Of a stretch of DNA of 64,000 nt, positions 1 through 11,954 are shown in pieces (within the stretch, counting starts at the first letter, position 1; each line of letters opens with the position of its first letter). The stretch is taken from NCBI GenBank assembly GCA_015179125.1, contig WHVA01000020.1, positions 124,001-188,000 of the forward strand. The letters run 5' to 3'. Both the position numbers and the translations under genes were made by a program. The notes under the pieces are model-generated. The model was not told where the DNA came from and did no database searches. It was given only the letters and a program-made list of their open reading frames with translations. This stretch comes from Gautieria morchelliformis. Lineage: Eukaryota > Basidiomycota > Agaricomycetes > Gomphales > Gomphaceae.

Positions 1-2
1 AC

Positions 3-376
3 CTGACCCTGCCCAAAGGAAGGGCCAGGAAGCTGGTGCTGCGATACATTGGCCCATATTGCATAATCGAGGCCCACAATGAGGCCTCGACGGTAACTCT
101 TGAGCTACCAGACGAGCTGAAGAACAGGCGGGTTACACCCGTCTTCCACACCAGCCTCATACAATGACATGAGGCCAACAACAACGACCTATTCCTTCGT
201 CAAGAAGCGGAGTTGTTCTATGACTTTGGCATGAACGACGAGGAAGCATGGCTCATCAGTGAGATTTTATCCCATAGATGGATAAACTCCAAGGACCTGG
301 AATTTCAGGTCTGATGGACCCTTGGTGATGTGACATGGGAGCCCATGCCAGCATGTAAAGACCTGCAAGCTCTAGA
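3..376 (+). pseudogene. Ty3/gypsy pol 3' end (integrase C-terminus and chromodomain), degenerate
   Basis: Reading from base 3 gives the end of a chromovirus-type integrase. First comes the SH3-like stretch beginning LTLPKGRARKLVLRYIGPY and ending at VFHTSLIQ, then a chromodomain-like block with EEAWLISEIL and TWEPMPACKDLQ. In-frame TGA stops lie at 165-167 and 312-314, where Arg (CGA) would fit, so the copy is dead. The 5' part lies outside the window. The reading frame runs straight into the copia LTR starting at 377, so the chromodomain end is cut by that insertion. Family assignment rests on motif recognition by eye. Confidence 0.75.
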
Positions 377-855
377 TGTAGAGGGCAGGAATTATAGGCA
401 GTAGGTTTGGACTTGGTGCTCAAAAGAAGACTAGAAATTAATTCACTACAGTATTTCTAGGTCAACAAATCGAAAGGAAACAAGACTAATTTACTTGCCT
501 CTCTCAGTGAATTTAGTTGTCACTGAGAGAGGAGGGAAATGTGTCTCATGCGCATGTACTACTAGCCGGCGCTTTAGCGCCCGTGATGCCACAGTGTGCC
601 ATGCTAAGCGCCCGTAGAACGTAGCACAGTAGTGAACAGCCGCAGCTCAAACAGGAAATTTGTCCACAACCACCCACAAAGGGTCGGTTGGACAGAACAT
701 GAAAAGATGTAGAAATACAGCTTCGAAAAATCAAAGAAAAATTTGACAAATCATAGAATGAATGTCAGCATGGTTTCAAGTCAAAATCAAAAGAAATACG
801 AATGGTGGAATCTATTTGGCTTGATTTTGGTGCAGGAGCATAAATGCACCCAACA
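377..855 (-). mobile_element. 3' LTR of the copia remnant
   Basis: On the minus strand this begins TGTTGGGTGCATTT and ends CCTCTACA, so it has the usual TG...CA ends. It sits directly after a purine-rich tract that follows the copia pol gene. It is about 479 bases and homologous to the solo LTRs at 5473-5960, 11210-11707 and 17215-17704, which fixes its edges. It contains a 13-base inverted repeat (CCTCTCTCAGTGA / TCACTGAGAGAGG) at 498-532, shared by the family. The left end interrupts the gypsy remnant at 376; the expected duplication (ctaga, 372-376) cannot be matched because the other end of the element is missing. Confidence 0.8.
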
Positions 856-863
856 TGCCCCCT
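856..863 (-). other. Polypurine tract of the copia element
   Basis: On the minus strand AGGGGGCA lies immediately before the TG of the 3' LTR and just after the end of the pol reading frame (869). This is the expected position of the plus-strand primer site of an LTR retrotransposon. Assignment is by position and composition only. Confidence 0.6.
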
Positions 864-868
864 CAAGC

Positions 869-3800
869 CTAATATATTCCAAGCTTCTCGTTGAGGATCT
901 TCACTCTAGGACTAGGAAGTCCTTTAGTGAGAATATCTGCCAACATTTGTTTGGCTGGCAAATAAACAAGCTTGGCTTCTTGATTTTTGATTATATCTCG
1001 AAGGAAATATAATCTGATGTCGAAATGTTTGGTTCTCGTGTGTTGTTGAGTGCCATACGTGATTGCAATGGCTGATTGATTGTCTGAATAAACTTGGATG
1101 GGTCTGTTCAGCGGTTGGAATGTTTCAGAAATAAAATGGTGCATCCAAAGAGCCTCTTTGCCCGCATGGGTCAGGGCGATGAATTCGGCTTCAGTTGATG
1201 AGAGGGCTACTATCGATTGTTTCTGGAAACTCCATGAAACAGTGCCTCCATCAATCTGAAATAAATATGCCGAATATGAACGCCTATGACTCTGTGAACC
1301 CCAATCCGCATCTGAATACCCCATCAAGCCGTCTCGATTTCTTCCAAGTGTGAGTTTGTAATGCTTCGTGCCTTTCAAATATTTGAAGACACGTTTAACT
1401 GCATTCCAATGTGTGCCACCTGGATTTTCGAGGAATTGTGAGAGCAATGACACCGCAAATGCAATGTCAGGTCGAGTGGCTACAGCTGCCCACATCAGTG
1501 ATCCTATCGCTTGCCTGTATGGAATCTTCGACATGGCTTTCTTGCCTCTCTCTGTAGAAGGACATTGGTCTTTAGATAATTTAACGGCTGGATCAAGAGG
1601 CATAGTATAAGTCTTCGCATCTTCGAGATTGAATTTTTTGATGATCTTCTCGATGTATGCGGGTTGTGAAATTGCAATGGTTTTCTTCTGCCAGTCTCTT
1701 TCGATTTTGAGGTTCAATAGCCAATGAATCTCGCCTAGATCTTTCATACTGAAGACCTGAGCAAGATCTCTTTTGACTTCATCCAGGACTGACTGATCCT
1801 CAGCTGTGATGGTGAGGTCATCCACAGCTGTTGCAATGATCACATGCCCCTTTCCGCCACGTCTATAAAATACAGCCCCATCTGTGGCTGATGTAGTGAA
1901 TCCTAACTTGTGGAATTCACCACTTAGACATTTGTACCATTCTCTTCCAGATTGTTTGAGGCCGTAAAGTGATTTCTTCAAAAGTAGCACTTCGTCTTTG
2001 TCTCCGGACTCATATCCATACGGCTGCTTCATGTAAATAGGTTCAGGCAGTGTAGCGTTGAGGTATGCATAGTCCACGTCCATTTGATGAATAGGCCAGT
2101 CGTTCCTAGCAGCAATGGCGCATATGATCCGTAGGGAGGATAACCGAGCAACAGGTGAGTATGTTTCATCATAGTCAACTCCAACCTTCTGTGTGAAGCC
2201 TTGGGCGACCATTCTCGATTTAGGTATTATTGGTTTCCCTTCTGGATTACGCTTCCAAAGGTAGACCCATTTATTACTGACAATATTGGCTCCAGGAGGT
2301 GGTTTGGCTCATTCCCACACTCCTTTGTCGATTAGGGCCTCGTACTCTTTGTCCATTGATTTCTTCCACATAGGATTATTCAGAGCTTCGTCTGCATTGC
2401 TAGGTTCAATTTGACTCAAATCCGGGGCCTTGTCATTGTTTTGACTGTCGGTTGGAAATGCACTGATGGCAAACTCATAACTACTGATGCCATCAATCTC
2501 AGAGGATAATTCTTGGTCGAATAGATTTTCTGTATGGTCCTCAACGTTCTCATAAGCTAGCGTAGTCATATGTGCGCCAGCTTGTCTCTGAATTTGAGAT
2601 CTTGTTACGGGACCTGTTGGGGCCGGCTGCACTTGTTGTTGATGAATCCTTTCACTTCTCCTTATCGGTTCAGCTTCTCTAGGTCTGTCATCAACTCCCT
2701 GAATAGGTTGCAGCTCTTCAAGAGATTCCTCTGGTGCGCTTTCATCAATTTCTTCGATCTTTGCCTCTTCACTGACTAAGCGACCGGGCACAGGCACTGA
2801 TGCCGGAATGGCCTTCTTCTCCTCTCTAGACGTAGGTAGCTTGGATTCCTCAATAGAAATAATTGGGACTTTTCCCTTCTTCATCTCTGAATTAAACACG
2901 ACGTTTCGCTCGACAGAAACTTTGTGAGAGTCAGGCCAATAAACATAATGACCATGGCTCTGCACAGAAATTCCTATCCACCGAGCTCTTTTGGCACAAG
3001 CTGCCAATTTATCTCCCTGAGTGACCTTGACATAGACTTCAGTTCCCCACGTATGAATGTCTTTGAGATTCGGCTTCTCATGGTGAATCATTTCATAAGG
3101 TGTTTTATCCGGTATATGCGTCCTGTTCCTAAGATAATTGGCATGCTGTATAGCATAGCCCCATAATACCTTAGGAAGGCCTGATTCCAATAGCATGGCA
3201 TGAGTTCTCTCAGTGAGAGTTCGGTTCAGACGTTCGGCAACACCATTAGACTCTGGTGTGTCGTGTACTGTCAACCGATGCTTCGTGCCTTGTTTGGCCA
3301 GGTGCTGTTCGAATTCAGAGCTCGTATACTCGCCCCCTCAGTCAGAAACAAGTGCCTTGATGTGCACATTTCTCTGTCGAAGCATTAGAGCCTCGTAGAG
3401 TTTGTACTTTGAGAATGCTTCTGATTTGTTCGCCATGAGATAGATCACCGATTCCCTTGAGTAGTCATCGATAAAAGAGACATAATATGACTTTTTATCG
3501 ATTGTAAGGTGCCTTGCAGGTCCCCAGACATCAGAATAAATTCTGTCACTGAATTTTGATGTACGGTCTCTGGGTTCTTGAGGAAGAGGTTTGCGTGCAA
3601 TCTTGGCTTGAATGCACGCATCACAGACAATCTTATCACCTGTGGAGCTCAGTTCAATGCCCAATATCATGCCACGATTGAGTAAATGTTGTAGGGACTT
3701 CTGTGAAATGTGCCCCATCCTCTGATGAATTTCCATGGCAGACAAACACATATGGGCTTGAGCACTTGGTGACTGGAGGTCTAGTCGATATAAGCCATTG

Positions 3801-4023
3801 ACCTTCGGTGCTTGCATCAATATCCTTCCAGCAGTGTTAGATATTGTGCATTTCTGGCCACCGAGTCGAATATCGTAGCCAGCATCATCGCACCGACCGA
3901 TTGAGACAAGGGTAGCAGCAGTTTTTGGTGCATAGTATGTGTCTTGCAACATGACTTCTACTGTTTTATCTCCAACCTTATTGGATAATACGAGCAGGCC
4001 TGAACCGAAGGCATCAAAAGTGC
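869..4023 (-). pseudogene. Ty1/copia pol remnant (GAG-pre-integrase, integrase, RT, RNase H)
   Basis: Three minus-strand frames join into one pol. Bases 4023-3338 encode the pre-integrase zinc-binding region (HQRMGHISQKSL... CDACIQAK) and the integrase core (YSDVWGPARHLT, FIDDYSRES). Bases 3337-2309 hold the rest of the integrase (ESNGVAERLNRTL) and a variable linker. Bases 2308-869 encode reverse transcriptase (QMDVDYAYLNA, SLYGLKQSGREWY) and copia RNase H (ALSSTEAEFIALTHAGKEALW, TKHFDIRLYFLRD). Two TGA stops (3338-3340 and 2309-2311) interrupt an otherwise continuous frame. Gag, protease and the 5' LTR are absent: similarity stops abruptly at about 4023, where a plus-strand LINE begins. The element is therefore a 5'-truncated, inactive copy whose 3' LTR is at 377-855. 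Confidence 0.88.
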
Positions 4024-7000
4024 CTGACGCCATAGCAGCCACCATGGAAGAGCTAGTGCCGAAGAGCAAGCCATCACCTTATGTAAAGCGATGGTGGTCG
4101 CTGCAGTTAACATGTGCCAGAGCTGACACCAGGCGGCTGGGCAGGAGAGCTTATGCACGACGCAATGACCTGGCGGATGCAGCGCATGAGGTGTACAGAG
4201 TCGCAAGAAACAAATATGCGGAGGCCATTGAGAAGTCAAAGAAAGACCATTGGAAGGACTTCCTCGATAGCATAGACCAGAGAACAATCTGGACAGCACA
4301 TAGATACGCTTCAGCGGACACAACTGATGGGGGGCACGCTCGCATACCGACGCTAACGATAGTACAAGCAAATGGGACGTGAACGGTCGCAGAGACCAAC
4401 GACCAAAAAGCTGACTTGCTATTCGACATGTTCTCCCCAAAACTGGGTGTCAACACCGAGAGCATCCTGCCAGACTACGAGTACCCAGCCCCAGCATTTG
4501 AGTACAAGCCGATATCCAATGCACAGATACGCAGGGCCGTAGACAAGCTCAACCCGTTTAAAGCCCCAGGAGAGAACAGTATCCCGAATATACTCATAAA
4601 ACAGTGTATTGATGTGCTCCTGCCCTATATAGGACCCCTCTACCGAGCCACGTTCGAACTCAAGACTTACCCGGCAGAGTGGAGAGACTCGATCACGAGG
4701 GTCCTCTGCAAGCCAGGAAAAGCTGATTACACAGTGCCGGGAGCGTACAGACCAATAGCACTATTAGACACGATAGGAAAGGTGCTATCAGCCTGTGTGG
4801 CGGAGGACTTGGTGAAGATGACCGAGAAACACTGTTTACTGCCCGACAACCATTTTGGCTGCAGACCGGGGCAAACGACTACGGACGCGGTACACTACAT
4901 AGTAGCAGAAGCGAAGGATGCGTGGAGGCGAGGGAAAGTAATGGGAGTGCTGTATCTGGACATCAAGGGGGCTTTCCCAAGCATCATCTTAGACAGACTC
5001 ACTCACAACATGCACAGACGAGGGGTACCGGTCGAGTACACCGACTGGATACGCAGAAAGGTTCAACATAGGCTCACAACGGTTAGCTTCGATGACCACA
5101 CCTCTGCGACCAGACCAATAGGGCGCGGCATGGACCAAGGGTGCCCCCTGTCCGCCATCGCCTACCAGTTCTATAACGGAGACCTGCTGGACATAGCGCA
5201 GAGGAAAAAGGGGGAGGGCAGCGTAGGCTTCGTGGACGACACGACCATCATAGCGGAAGGGGCCGACTTTCGAGAAGCTTTCAGCAGGCTGACAGACATA
5301 ATGGTCAGACTGGATGGGGCATGCAGCTGGGCCGAGAGGCATGAGTGCCAGTTCGCAATGGACAAGTTTGCCCACAAAGACGAACAAAACCAGATCGGTG
5401 GTCAGACCGTCAATAAGAATCGGTAAGCACATCATAGAACCCACAGCGATGCACAAGCTCCTGGGGGTGATCTGTTAGCAACTAGGGCCTATGGCAGGGA
5501 AGGTTCGGTAGAGTTCTTAGAAAGCTAGAATCAAATATACTCTCTCAGTGAATTTATTGTCACTGATGTATTAATACAATACCTAGAATCAAATATACTA
5601 CATGATTTTCAGTCAACATGCTATGTAAATATGAAAGATACTACTCGCCTCTCTCAGTGAATTTATTGTCACTGAGAGAGGAGTGTAATCCTGTCTCAGA
5701 AGGCATATACTTGCACCCGGCCCTTTAGCGCCCAAGGGCTCGCGCGTCGAAGTCATTTCAAACTCCGCTGGGTGCAGCCGCCTATGAAAATAGAAATAAC
5801 AGAATAGAATGGAGAGATAGGGAGTGACTAGAAAATTTCGAAAATAAGCAGAGAAGTGGATGCATGGTACAAGAACAGTATGAGAAAATATTGAAACACC
5901 ACACAATAAATTGAATATATTATGCTTGATTTTGGTGCAGGAGCATAAATGCACCCAACATGATCATAGACCAGGAGCTGAGATTTAAGGAACACACAAA
6001 CTATGCGCTGAAGAAGGGGGAAGCATACATCGACCAATACAGGAGGTTGGCAAGGCCAACCAAAGGAATTACAGCTAAGCATATGAGAACTTACTATCTA
6101 ACCGTGGCAGTGCCAAAATTGCTTTACGCCGCTGATGTGTTTCTTATACCAGCAAGCAAAAGGGGCAAGGGGACCAAGGGAAAGATAAATAAGCTAGCAC
6201 GGATACAAAGGCAAGCGGTGCTGGACATTACAGGGGCCCTCAGAACAACGGCCACAGACACGCTCGAAGCGCATGCCAACCTCATGCCATTCCCAATGCT
6301 GGTGTCCAAGCTGGTACACAAGGCAGCAGTGAGGCTGGCATGCCTACCAGACGGTCACCCGCTTGCGACAAAAGTAAGGAAAGCAGCGAAAAGATACGTA
6401 CAGCGCCACCGGTTGCCGCTCCACGAGGTCCTGCACGCTTACAGACTAAACCCAGACAAGATGGAAAAGATCCAGACAGTCGTATTCAGATCAAAGTGGA
6501 CCCCGGCCTTCAGCACACAGATTCCATACGACAAGGAACAGGCAATTGAACAGATAGAGACAGAAAGAGTGGAAGTGATCGTCTTTTCAGACAGATCATG
6601 TTTAGAAGGCGGAATTGGGGCGGCAGCGGTATTATACAGGAACGGGAGGGAACAGAGACCGGCGCGGCTGTACATGGGGCCAGAAAGCGAACACATGGTG
6701 TTCGAGGCAGAGCTGGCGGGGGCGGCAATGGGAGTCAAAATGCTAAAAGCAGAGAGGAGCGACAGCTACGTAGTCACCCTGGACAACCAGGCGGCAATCC
6801 GAACAACCAGAAAGGAGAGCACCATACCAGGGCAATATCTAGTCAACGCGGTACACAGACAAATTCAGGATGTCGTCGAGCAGCAGGCGGGAGCGAGTGT
6901 GGTGATGAGGTGGGTACCAGGACACGAGGGGTAGAAGGAAACGAAAGGGCAGATGCAGAGGCTAAGAGGGCAGCAAAGGGAGAGACCAGCGACGAGCAAG

Positions 7001-7506
7001 AAATACTGATAGAGTGTCGGGGAGTCCTACCGATAAGCAGAGCGGCCGAGATGCAGAGACACAGCATCGAGCTAAAGCGGCAGGCGAGGGCAGCATTCGC
7101 TAAGTCACCCAGAGCACAATTTGCACTTGAAATTGACCCTACAATGCCTTCCGCAGCGTTCTGAAAGATAACTCAGAACATGCCGCGAAAGCACACGAGC
7201 ATACTCATACAGCTCAGGACGGGCCACATAGCGCTAAACAAGCACATGCACAAGATAGGCAAAGCTGACTCACCAATGTGCCCTGCATGCCGAAACGCGC
7301 CAGAAACGGTTCATCACTATCTGTTTCGATGCCCAGCTTACAGCGGGCCTAGGAAGACGTTGGAAAAGAGTCTCAGAAGGGGAGCCAAGTCGGTGAAGAC
7401 ACTCCTAGGGGGGCACAGAGCCATGGAACACTTGTTCAGATACGTACACGAAACTGGACAGTTCAAGAAGTCGCATGGGAGCATGTATAGTCATGATACA
7501 ACATAG
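4024..7506 (+). pseudogene. Non-LTR retrotransposon (LINE) ORF2 remnant: RT, RNase H, zinc finger; split by a solo LTR
   Basis: The frame opens in the region between endonuclease and RT (SKPSPYVKRWWS), so the endonuclease is missing. The RT domain (about 4440-5380) shows NPFKAPGENSIPNILIK, LDIKGAFPSI, RGMDQGCPLS and the catalytic block GFVDDTTI. The frame shifts near 5380-5400, is interrupted by a solo LTR at 5473-5960, and resumes exactly at 5966. RNase H lies at about 6570-6990 (VIVFSDRSC, DNQAAIRTT, RWVPGHEG); a one-base shift follows HEG near 6930. A C-terminal CCHC-type zinc finger (CPACRNAPETVHHYLFRCP) ends at 7506. TGA stops occur at 4380-4382 and 7162-7164. The order resembles fungal LINEs carrying an RNase H domain; clade assignment needs a phylogeny. 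Confidence 0.88.
5473..5960 (-). mobile_element. Solo copia-family LTR inside the LINE, with 5-base target duplication
   Basis: On the plus strand the insert starts TGTTAGCAACTAGG and ends GCACCCAACA, with mirrored TGTT/AACA ends. It is flanked by perfect direct repeats TGATC (5468-5472 and 5961-5965). Removing it restores the LINE reading frame (LLGVIIDQELRF) across the gap. It is 488 bases and closely matches 17215-17704. It contains the 13-base inverted repeat at 5648-5681. No internal region is present, so this is a solo LTR left by LTR-LTR recombination, and it inserted after the LINE. Confidence 0.93.
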
Positions 7507-7857
7507 ATGAAATAAACATACAATAGAGTGAGAGAAGAGGGCAAACATGAAACGACGGAGAGTAAAGGTGGTGAAGGCACCTATGTACGAAACCATGTCT
7601 TGGGACCTGCATATACACCACCCTGCACGGACTCTTCGTCTACTGGGTTGATCCCACACGACCTATGGGTAGGACGTCCCGTGAGCACATCCTGCTCATA
7701 TGAACACCTAAAGGGGTTGGATCGAGAAGCTGATGGAGCTACTGATGAGCCATCATGCCGGGTAGGGGATGTCATTTGTGTTTTGATGGTGTGCCTGCTG
7801 GCGAATGATGCGAGCAGCGAATGGCTGTTCAATGAAATGCGGCAAAGGGCGAAATAG
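7489..7857 (+). repeat. LINE 3' tail, second copy at 15770-16118
   Basis: The sequence from catgatacaacatagatg, just before the LINE stop, to about 7850 recurs in reverse complement at 15770-16118 with scattered substitutions. Shared landmarks are AAATAAACATACAATAGA, CCCTGCACGGACTCTT, ATGCCGGGT and GCGAATGATGCGAGCAGCGAAT. It follows the zinc finger of the LINE, so it is best read as that element's 3' untranslated region. Both copies contain a short open frame around MVCLLANDASSE, but no function is claimed for it. Confidence 0.65.
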
Positions 7858-7859
7858 AA

Positions 7860-10300
7860 TGATCATCGAAGAGCCATGGCTCAAGGGGAGGGCGCGGAGC
7901 GAGGCTCGGGGAAACGATCAGCGAACCAGCTCCGACCACCCCGACACAGTTCCACCACCTCCTGCAAACATAGAGGAGGACTGGGAAAACAGATAATAGG
8001 GATAACTGGGTATAGGCAATAACATGAGTTGCACCATCCAATCAGAGGAGCATCTGATGATGAGGTTTGAGCCACGGAGGTGAGGGGACCCGCGGTGGGC
8101 AATCGAGTCGGGGAGGCGGCGTTGATCGAGTCCAGGTAGTGCTGCTACATGTGAATGATGCGAAAGCTAATAAACATTCGGCGCATTCGGCGAGGAGTGA
8201 ACAGGGAGAACATAGAAGTGGGGTGTCGAGGTTACTGGGTATACAAAATAGACGGGTCATGACAGCGAAGAGGCAATGATCGGATCAATGGTCAGGGGAA
8301 CAAGGGTCAGGCAAATGGGGAACTAACTAGAAAAGGAAGTCAGGGGTAATGGAAGGTGCGAAGGGAAACCCAAGGGAAAGCCAAGTGAAACCCCAGGTTC
8401 CCGAACGAGAACTGAAGCCGAGGCTTCAGGAACAGATTCAGGAACGGATCATAACAGTGGCCACTAAAGTGGTCTAGTGTGTGGATGCTACAAAGACTGT
8501 GGCCGTAACACATTAATCACTGGGTCGCCACAGAAAAGGGGAATGGGAGGAGAAGGAACTGACCTAACCCAGACATCCATAATGATGTCAGTGGCGAGGA
8601 TGACTGAACAAAGTAAACTGTTTGGCGTCATTAGCAGAGAAGGCAAAGCGGCATCGCCCTGATAGGGAAAGAGGAGAGGTGCAACAACGGGCGCACACAG
8701 TGGAAGGGAGGTCAAACATCAGAGGGTGGTTTGGGTAAGAAGACGAGGCACAAGTCAACAACCTCAGCACAGATCAATATAGGCAAAGAAAACTTCCGAC
8801 TCACTCTCTGACATCTTGACAAATTTACTGCAAGCCTAGATGCTCGTAGGCTTGTCCTTAGAAAGGCCAGGGCCGTATTGCCATCGGTGCGGATGATGCC
8901 ACACCGTCCAGGCTGCGTGAGGTGAGAAGTGAGGCCGGGGACATCATGCGCCAGACACCTATTTGCTACACAGGTTAACAGGTGATTAAGGAGACCATAT
9001 CAAATGAGGACTCACCAATGCATGTGGATGTGGAAACAACGCGTCAGTAGAGCACCTCCAGCACCCACCAGCCAGCAAAGACATGGGCAATGGAGACAGC
9101 GCAGAGGAAAGGGGTGGGCCGATTAGGAAAGGGGAGGGAGGTCTGGGTCTGAGAACTGGTCAGGAAAGGGCCGGGTAAAAGAGCAGATGACCTGAAAATG
9201 GATAAGAGATGGGAGGTCAGGCACAGACCACTGTTGCCCATGACCGCAAAGGGGGCCAATGCTCGGGGGGAGGTTTGGGTAAGGAGACGGTGAATCTGTC
9301 ATACACGACTGCAAAGAGGATCAATGGAAGAATAGTAGAACTAGTACAAGAGACGCAGTGTTTGCATGCGTGAGCAAGGTCAAACGACTGTATGATTTAA
9401 CTAGTACAAGAGACTGTTTTGTACAGGTAAGTAAAGAGAAATGAAAAGTAACTAACTAGTCTTAAAATGCCGCTTTAGAATGCAATAAAAGATACTTGGG
9501 ACAGCCCAGCCCCCAAACTCACTTCTCACAACCTCCACATGAGTGCGAGCGCGAGAGGGTTGCAAGTGAGGGGAGCCGAGGGGACATATCCCGACAGCGA
9601 GGGCGGGGGCAGTCTATTGGGAGAACGAGCAGCCAAGAGGACATATTGCAAGAGCAAGACCCTGAGTGCAAGAGCGAGAGTTGAGTTGAGTGCGAGAACG
9701 AGAGCAGCAGAGGGTCATATAGCAGTAATATTAGTGAGTATATGCATGTTATTTTCAATCAAAGAGTACCTTACCAGGAGGCACCCTCTGAACCACTGCA
9801 TTTTTATCCAATCTCACAATATCATTTGCATGTAAGAAGAGCTTTTTGATACAGTGTTGAGCGGCGATCACGCGATCACGGGAAAACATCACGATTACTC
9901 ACATACTCTTCCTGGAACCCTCCAACATAACCTCATTGCACGTGGACATGATCGAAAAAATTGATGAGGGTAAGTGTTATAGTGTGTTTTCATCATGGTG
10001 GGACGAAAGGAGTTGGAATTCAATTGGGTCGGTGATTCAAATCACTTGGGAAATTTTGTACGTGCATACCACCTCTCACGTTTGCCTCACCACTTGCACG
10101 ATCACTCGGCTCACGTGCCACAATGTTAAAGTTTTTTTTATTGTGTCTCCAATTTTATAAAATCCAAAATTGGAACTTAACAAGATATTTTTAAAAAATC
10201 CTTGTCCTTCGACGTATGAGTGGGATTATTGGGATTATGACAGCGGAGTGAAGACAGCGGCGATCACACTTTTTATTTATTCACATACTGCATGTTTTTT
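7860..10300. other. No gene found; purine-rich, repeat-like DNA
   Basis: No open frame here resembles a known protein, and the short frames on both strands have no supporting splice structure. The plus strand is purine-rich, with echoes such as GTTTGGGTAAGAAGAC (about 8729) versus GTTTGGGTAAGGAGAC (about 9273) and two copies of ACTAGTACAAGAGAC near 9340 and 9400. The GA-rich tract at 9540-9720 repeats AGTGCGAG/AGTGCAAG motifs. It is probably eroded transposon sequence; nothing more can be supported. Confidence 0.4.
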
Positions 10301-10309
10301 AGTATCTGA

Positions 10310-10395
10310 AAATCAGTGCTCAAAAGCACTTATTTTTGGTGCTCATTTAATGTCATTTTTGAGCACTGATTTGTCAGTGCTCAAAAGCACTGATT
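10310..10395. repeat. Overlapping inverted repeats
   Basis: AAATCAGTGCTCAAAA (10310-10325) is repeated in perfect inverse at 10357-10372. It is followed by a separate hairpin, TCAGTGCT-CAAA-AGCACTGA (10374-10393). The same 8-base core therefore occurs several times in alternating orientation. This could be the end of a small DNA transposon or MITE, but no target duplication was identified. Confidence 0.6.
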
Positions 10396-10399
10396 ATTG

Positions 10400-11204
10400 C
10401 TGTTTGTGTAAAAGGTACCGAAATCTAATGTCGGAGTTTTCTACAGTGGGATGCTGCGGTTTGTACATATCCTAGTTACCAAAAGAGAGACAGATCATGT
10501 GTGATGGATGTTAGGGATGTGTGTTATGATAGAAGGAGTTGATCAGAAACGGGTGGCGCGGTGGAAGGAAAAGATGGAAAGAAAACAGAAAGGGATGTGT
10601 CCATGTCAGACTAGCTGTCGTGCCACTCCATGGATCAGGGGGTCTCGGGCTCAGGGATGGGTCCGCGGCTCGCTGCATCGACTGTTGATCCGCGGTTCTG
10701 TTCGTGGATGGGATCGTGTGCGTGTGCGTGGGTTTTGGGAGGTCATGTGTGGGCTGAAGGGAATCGGGTGGCTGGTGCGGGTGTATGTATGCGGTATGGG
10801 TTGGAATGTGAGTGGGGTGGAGTCGGTAATTGGCGTTGTGATAGTATTGGATTTGTGACAATATCTGCTCACTATCTACTATAGACGTCTGCTCTCTACC
10901 ATCTGCTACTATCGGGTACCAGGAGTTTGAAAATCTGCATAAAACTGCTTACTGCACTGGAATGCCAGGCTAGGCAGACCTGAAAAGTGGTTGGATTATA
11001 CACTACAATTGTTATTTTGTTCTCTGTAAGGTTCTCTTAATTTTTAAGGGAGCCCTGCATAGCAGAGGCCACTGTACAGGACTTTGAACACGATGCCGTG
11101 CGATTTCATCACAAACCATCATGTTCTGTCACCATTGGGTCACACATTGTGGTCTCTTTCAGTAGGAGTGCCATCGCGGCACACCATTAGCCTAGTGTCC
11201 AGTA
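10400..11204. other. No gene found
   Basis: Open frames of about 100 codons occur on both strands at 10508-10861. They lie directly opposite each other in a GT/GC-rich stretch, and neither resembles a family I recognise. I see no splice sites, promoter pattern or RNA gene that I could defend. Confidence 0.3.
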
Positions 11205-11209
11205 CATTA

Positions 11210-11707
11210 TGTTAGGTGCATTTATGCTCCTGCACCAAAATCAAGCATAATATATTCAATTTATTGTATGGTGTTTCAATCTCTTCTCACATTGTTCTTG
11301 TACCATGCATCCATTTCTCTGATTGTTTTCGAAATTTTCCAGTCACTCTCTACCTCTCCATTCCATTTTGTTATTTCTATTTTCACAAGCGGCTGCACCC
11401 AGCGGAGTCTGAAATGACTTCGACGCGCAAGCTCTTGGGTGCTAAAGAGCCGGGTAGTAGTACATGCACAGTGAGACAGATTTCCCCCTCTCTCAGTGAC
11501 AACTAAATTCACTGAGAGAGGCAAGTAAATTAGTCTAGTGTTCTTTTGATTTATTGACCTAGAAATCCTCTGTAGTGAATTAATTTCTAGGTAGTGTATA
11601 ATATACTTACAGTGACAACTAAATTCACTGAGAGAGTGAATTAATTTCTAGTCTATTCTTTTGAACAACAAGTCCATACCTACTGCCTATAATTCCTGTC
11701 TACTACA
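11210..11707 (+). mobile_element. Solo copia-family LTR with 5-base target duplication
   Basis: It begins TGTTAGGTGCATTTATGCTCC and ends CTGTCTACTACA, opposite in orientation to the other copies. Perfect CATTA repeats flank it at 11205-11209 and 11708-11712. At 498 bases it is closest to the LTR at 377-855: both share the CAGGAATTATAGGCAGTAGG end on the other strand. It carries two copies of the CAGTGA/TCACTG inverted motif. Two subfamilies are visible: this copy with 377-855, and the pair at 5473 and 17215. Confidence 0.92.
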
Positions 11708-11954
11708 CATTATAGAAGTATGCTACTTACTGTACATGAGGAAGTAAGTAGTACACTACATATTGATACATGTACTATGAAACATAGAACTTGCGGCCCA
11801 CTTAATAGTGCTGGTACGGCCAAAACGAAGGGTCCTAGCACTGATCAGGGCGTCCAGATGCCTCAGGGTGCATGGAATATGCGGAGGAGGGATTGGCCTG
11901 AGAGGGACCAAAATCAGTCAGGGGAAGGGAAGAGGAAGGGAGGCCAGTGTACCT

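Noticed and set aside
377-855. LTR belonging to the gypsy element on the plus strand
   Set aside because: The purine run GAGAGAGGAG before TGT looked like a gypsy primer tract, but the target duplications of solo copies place the LTR edges elsewhere and link them to copia.
743-1012. Plus-strand open frame of 89 codons
   Set aside because: It lies across the copia LTR and antisense to copia RNase H; no motif.
10508-10861. Two antiparallel frames of 116 codons
   Set aside because: They are mirror images in a GT-rich stretch; no family resemblance and no splice context.
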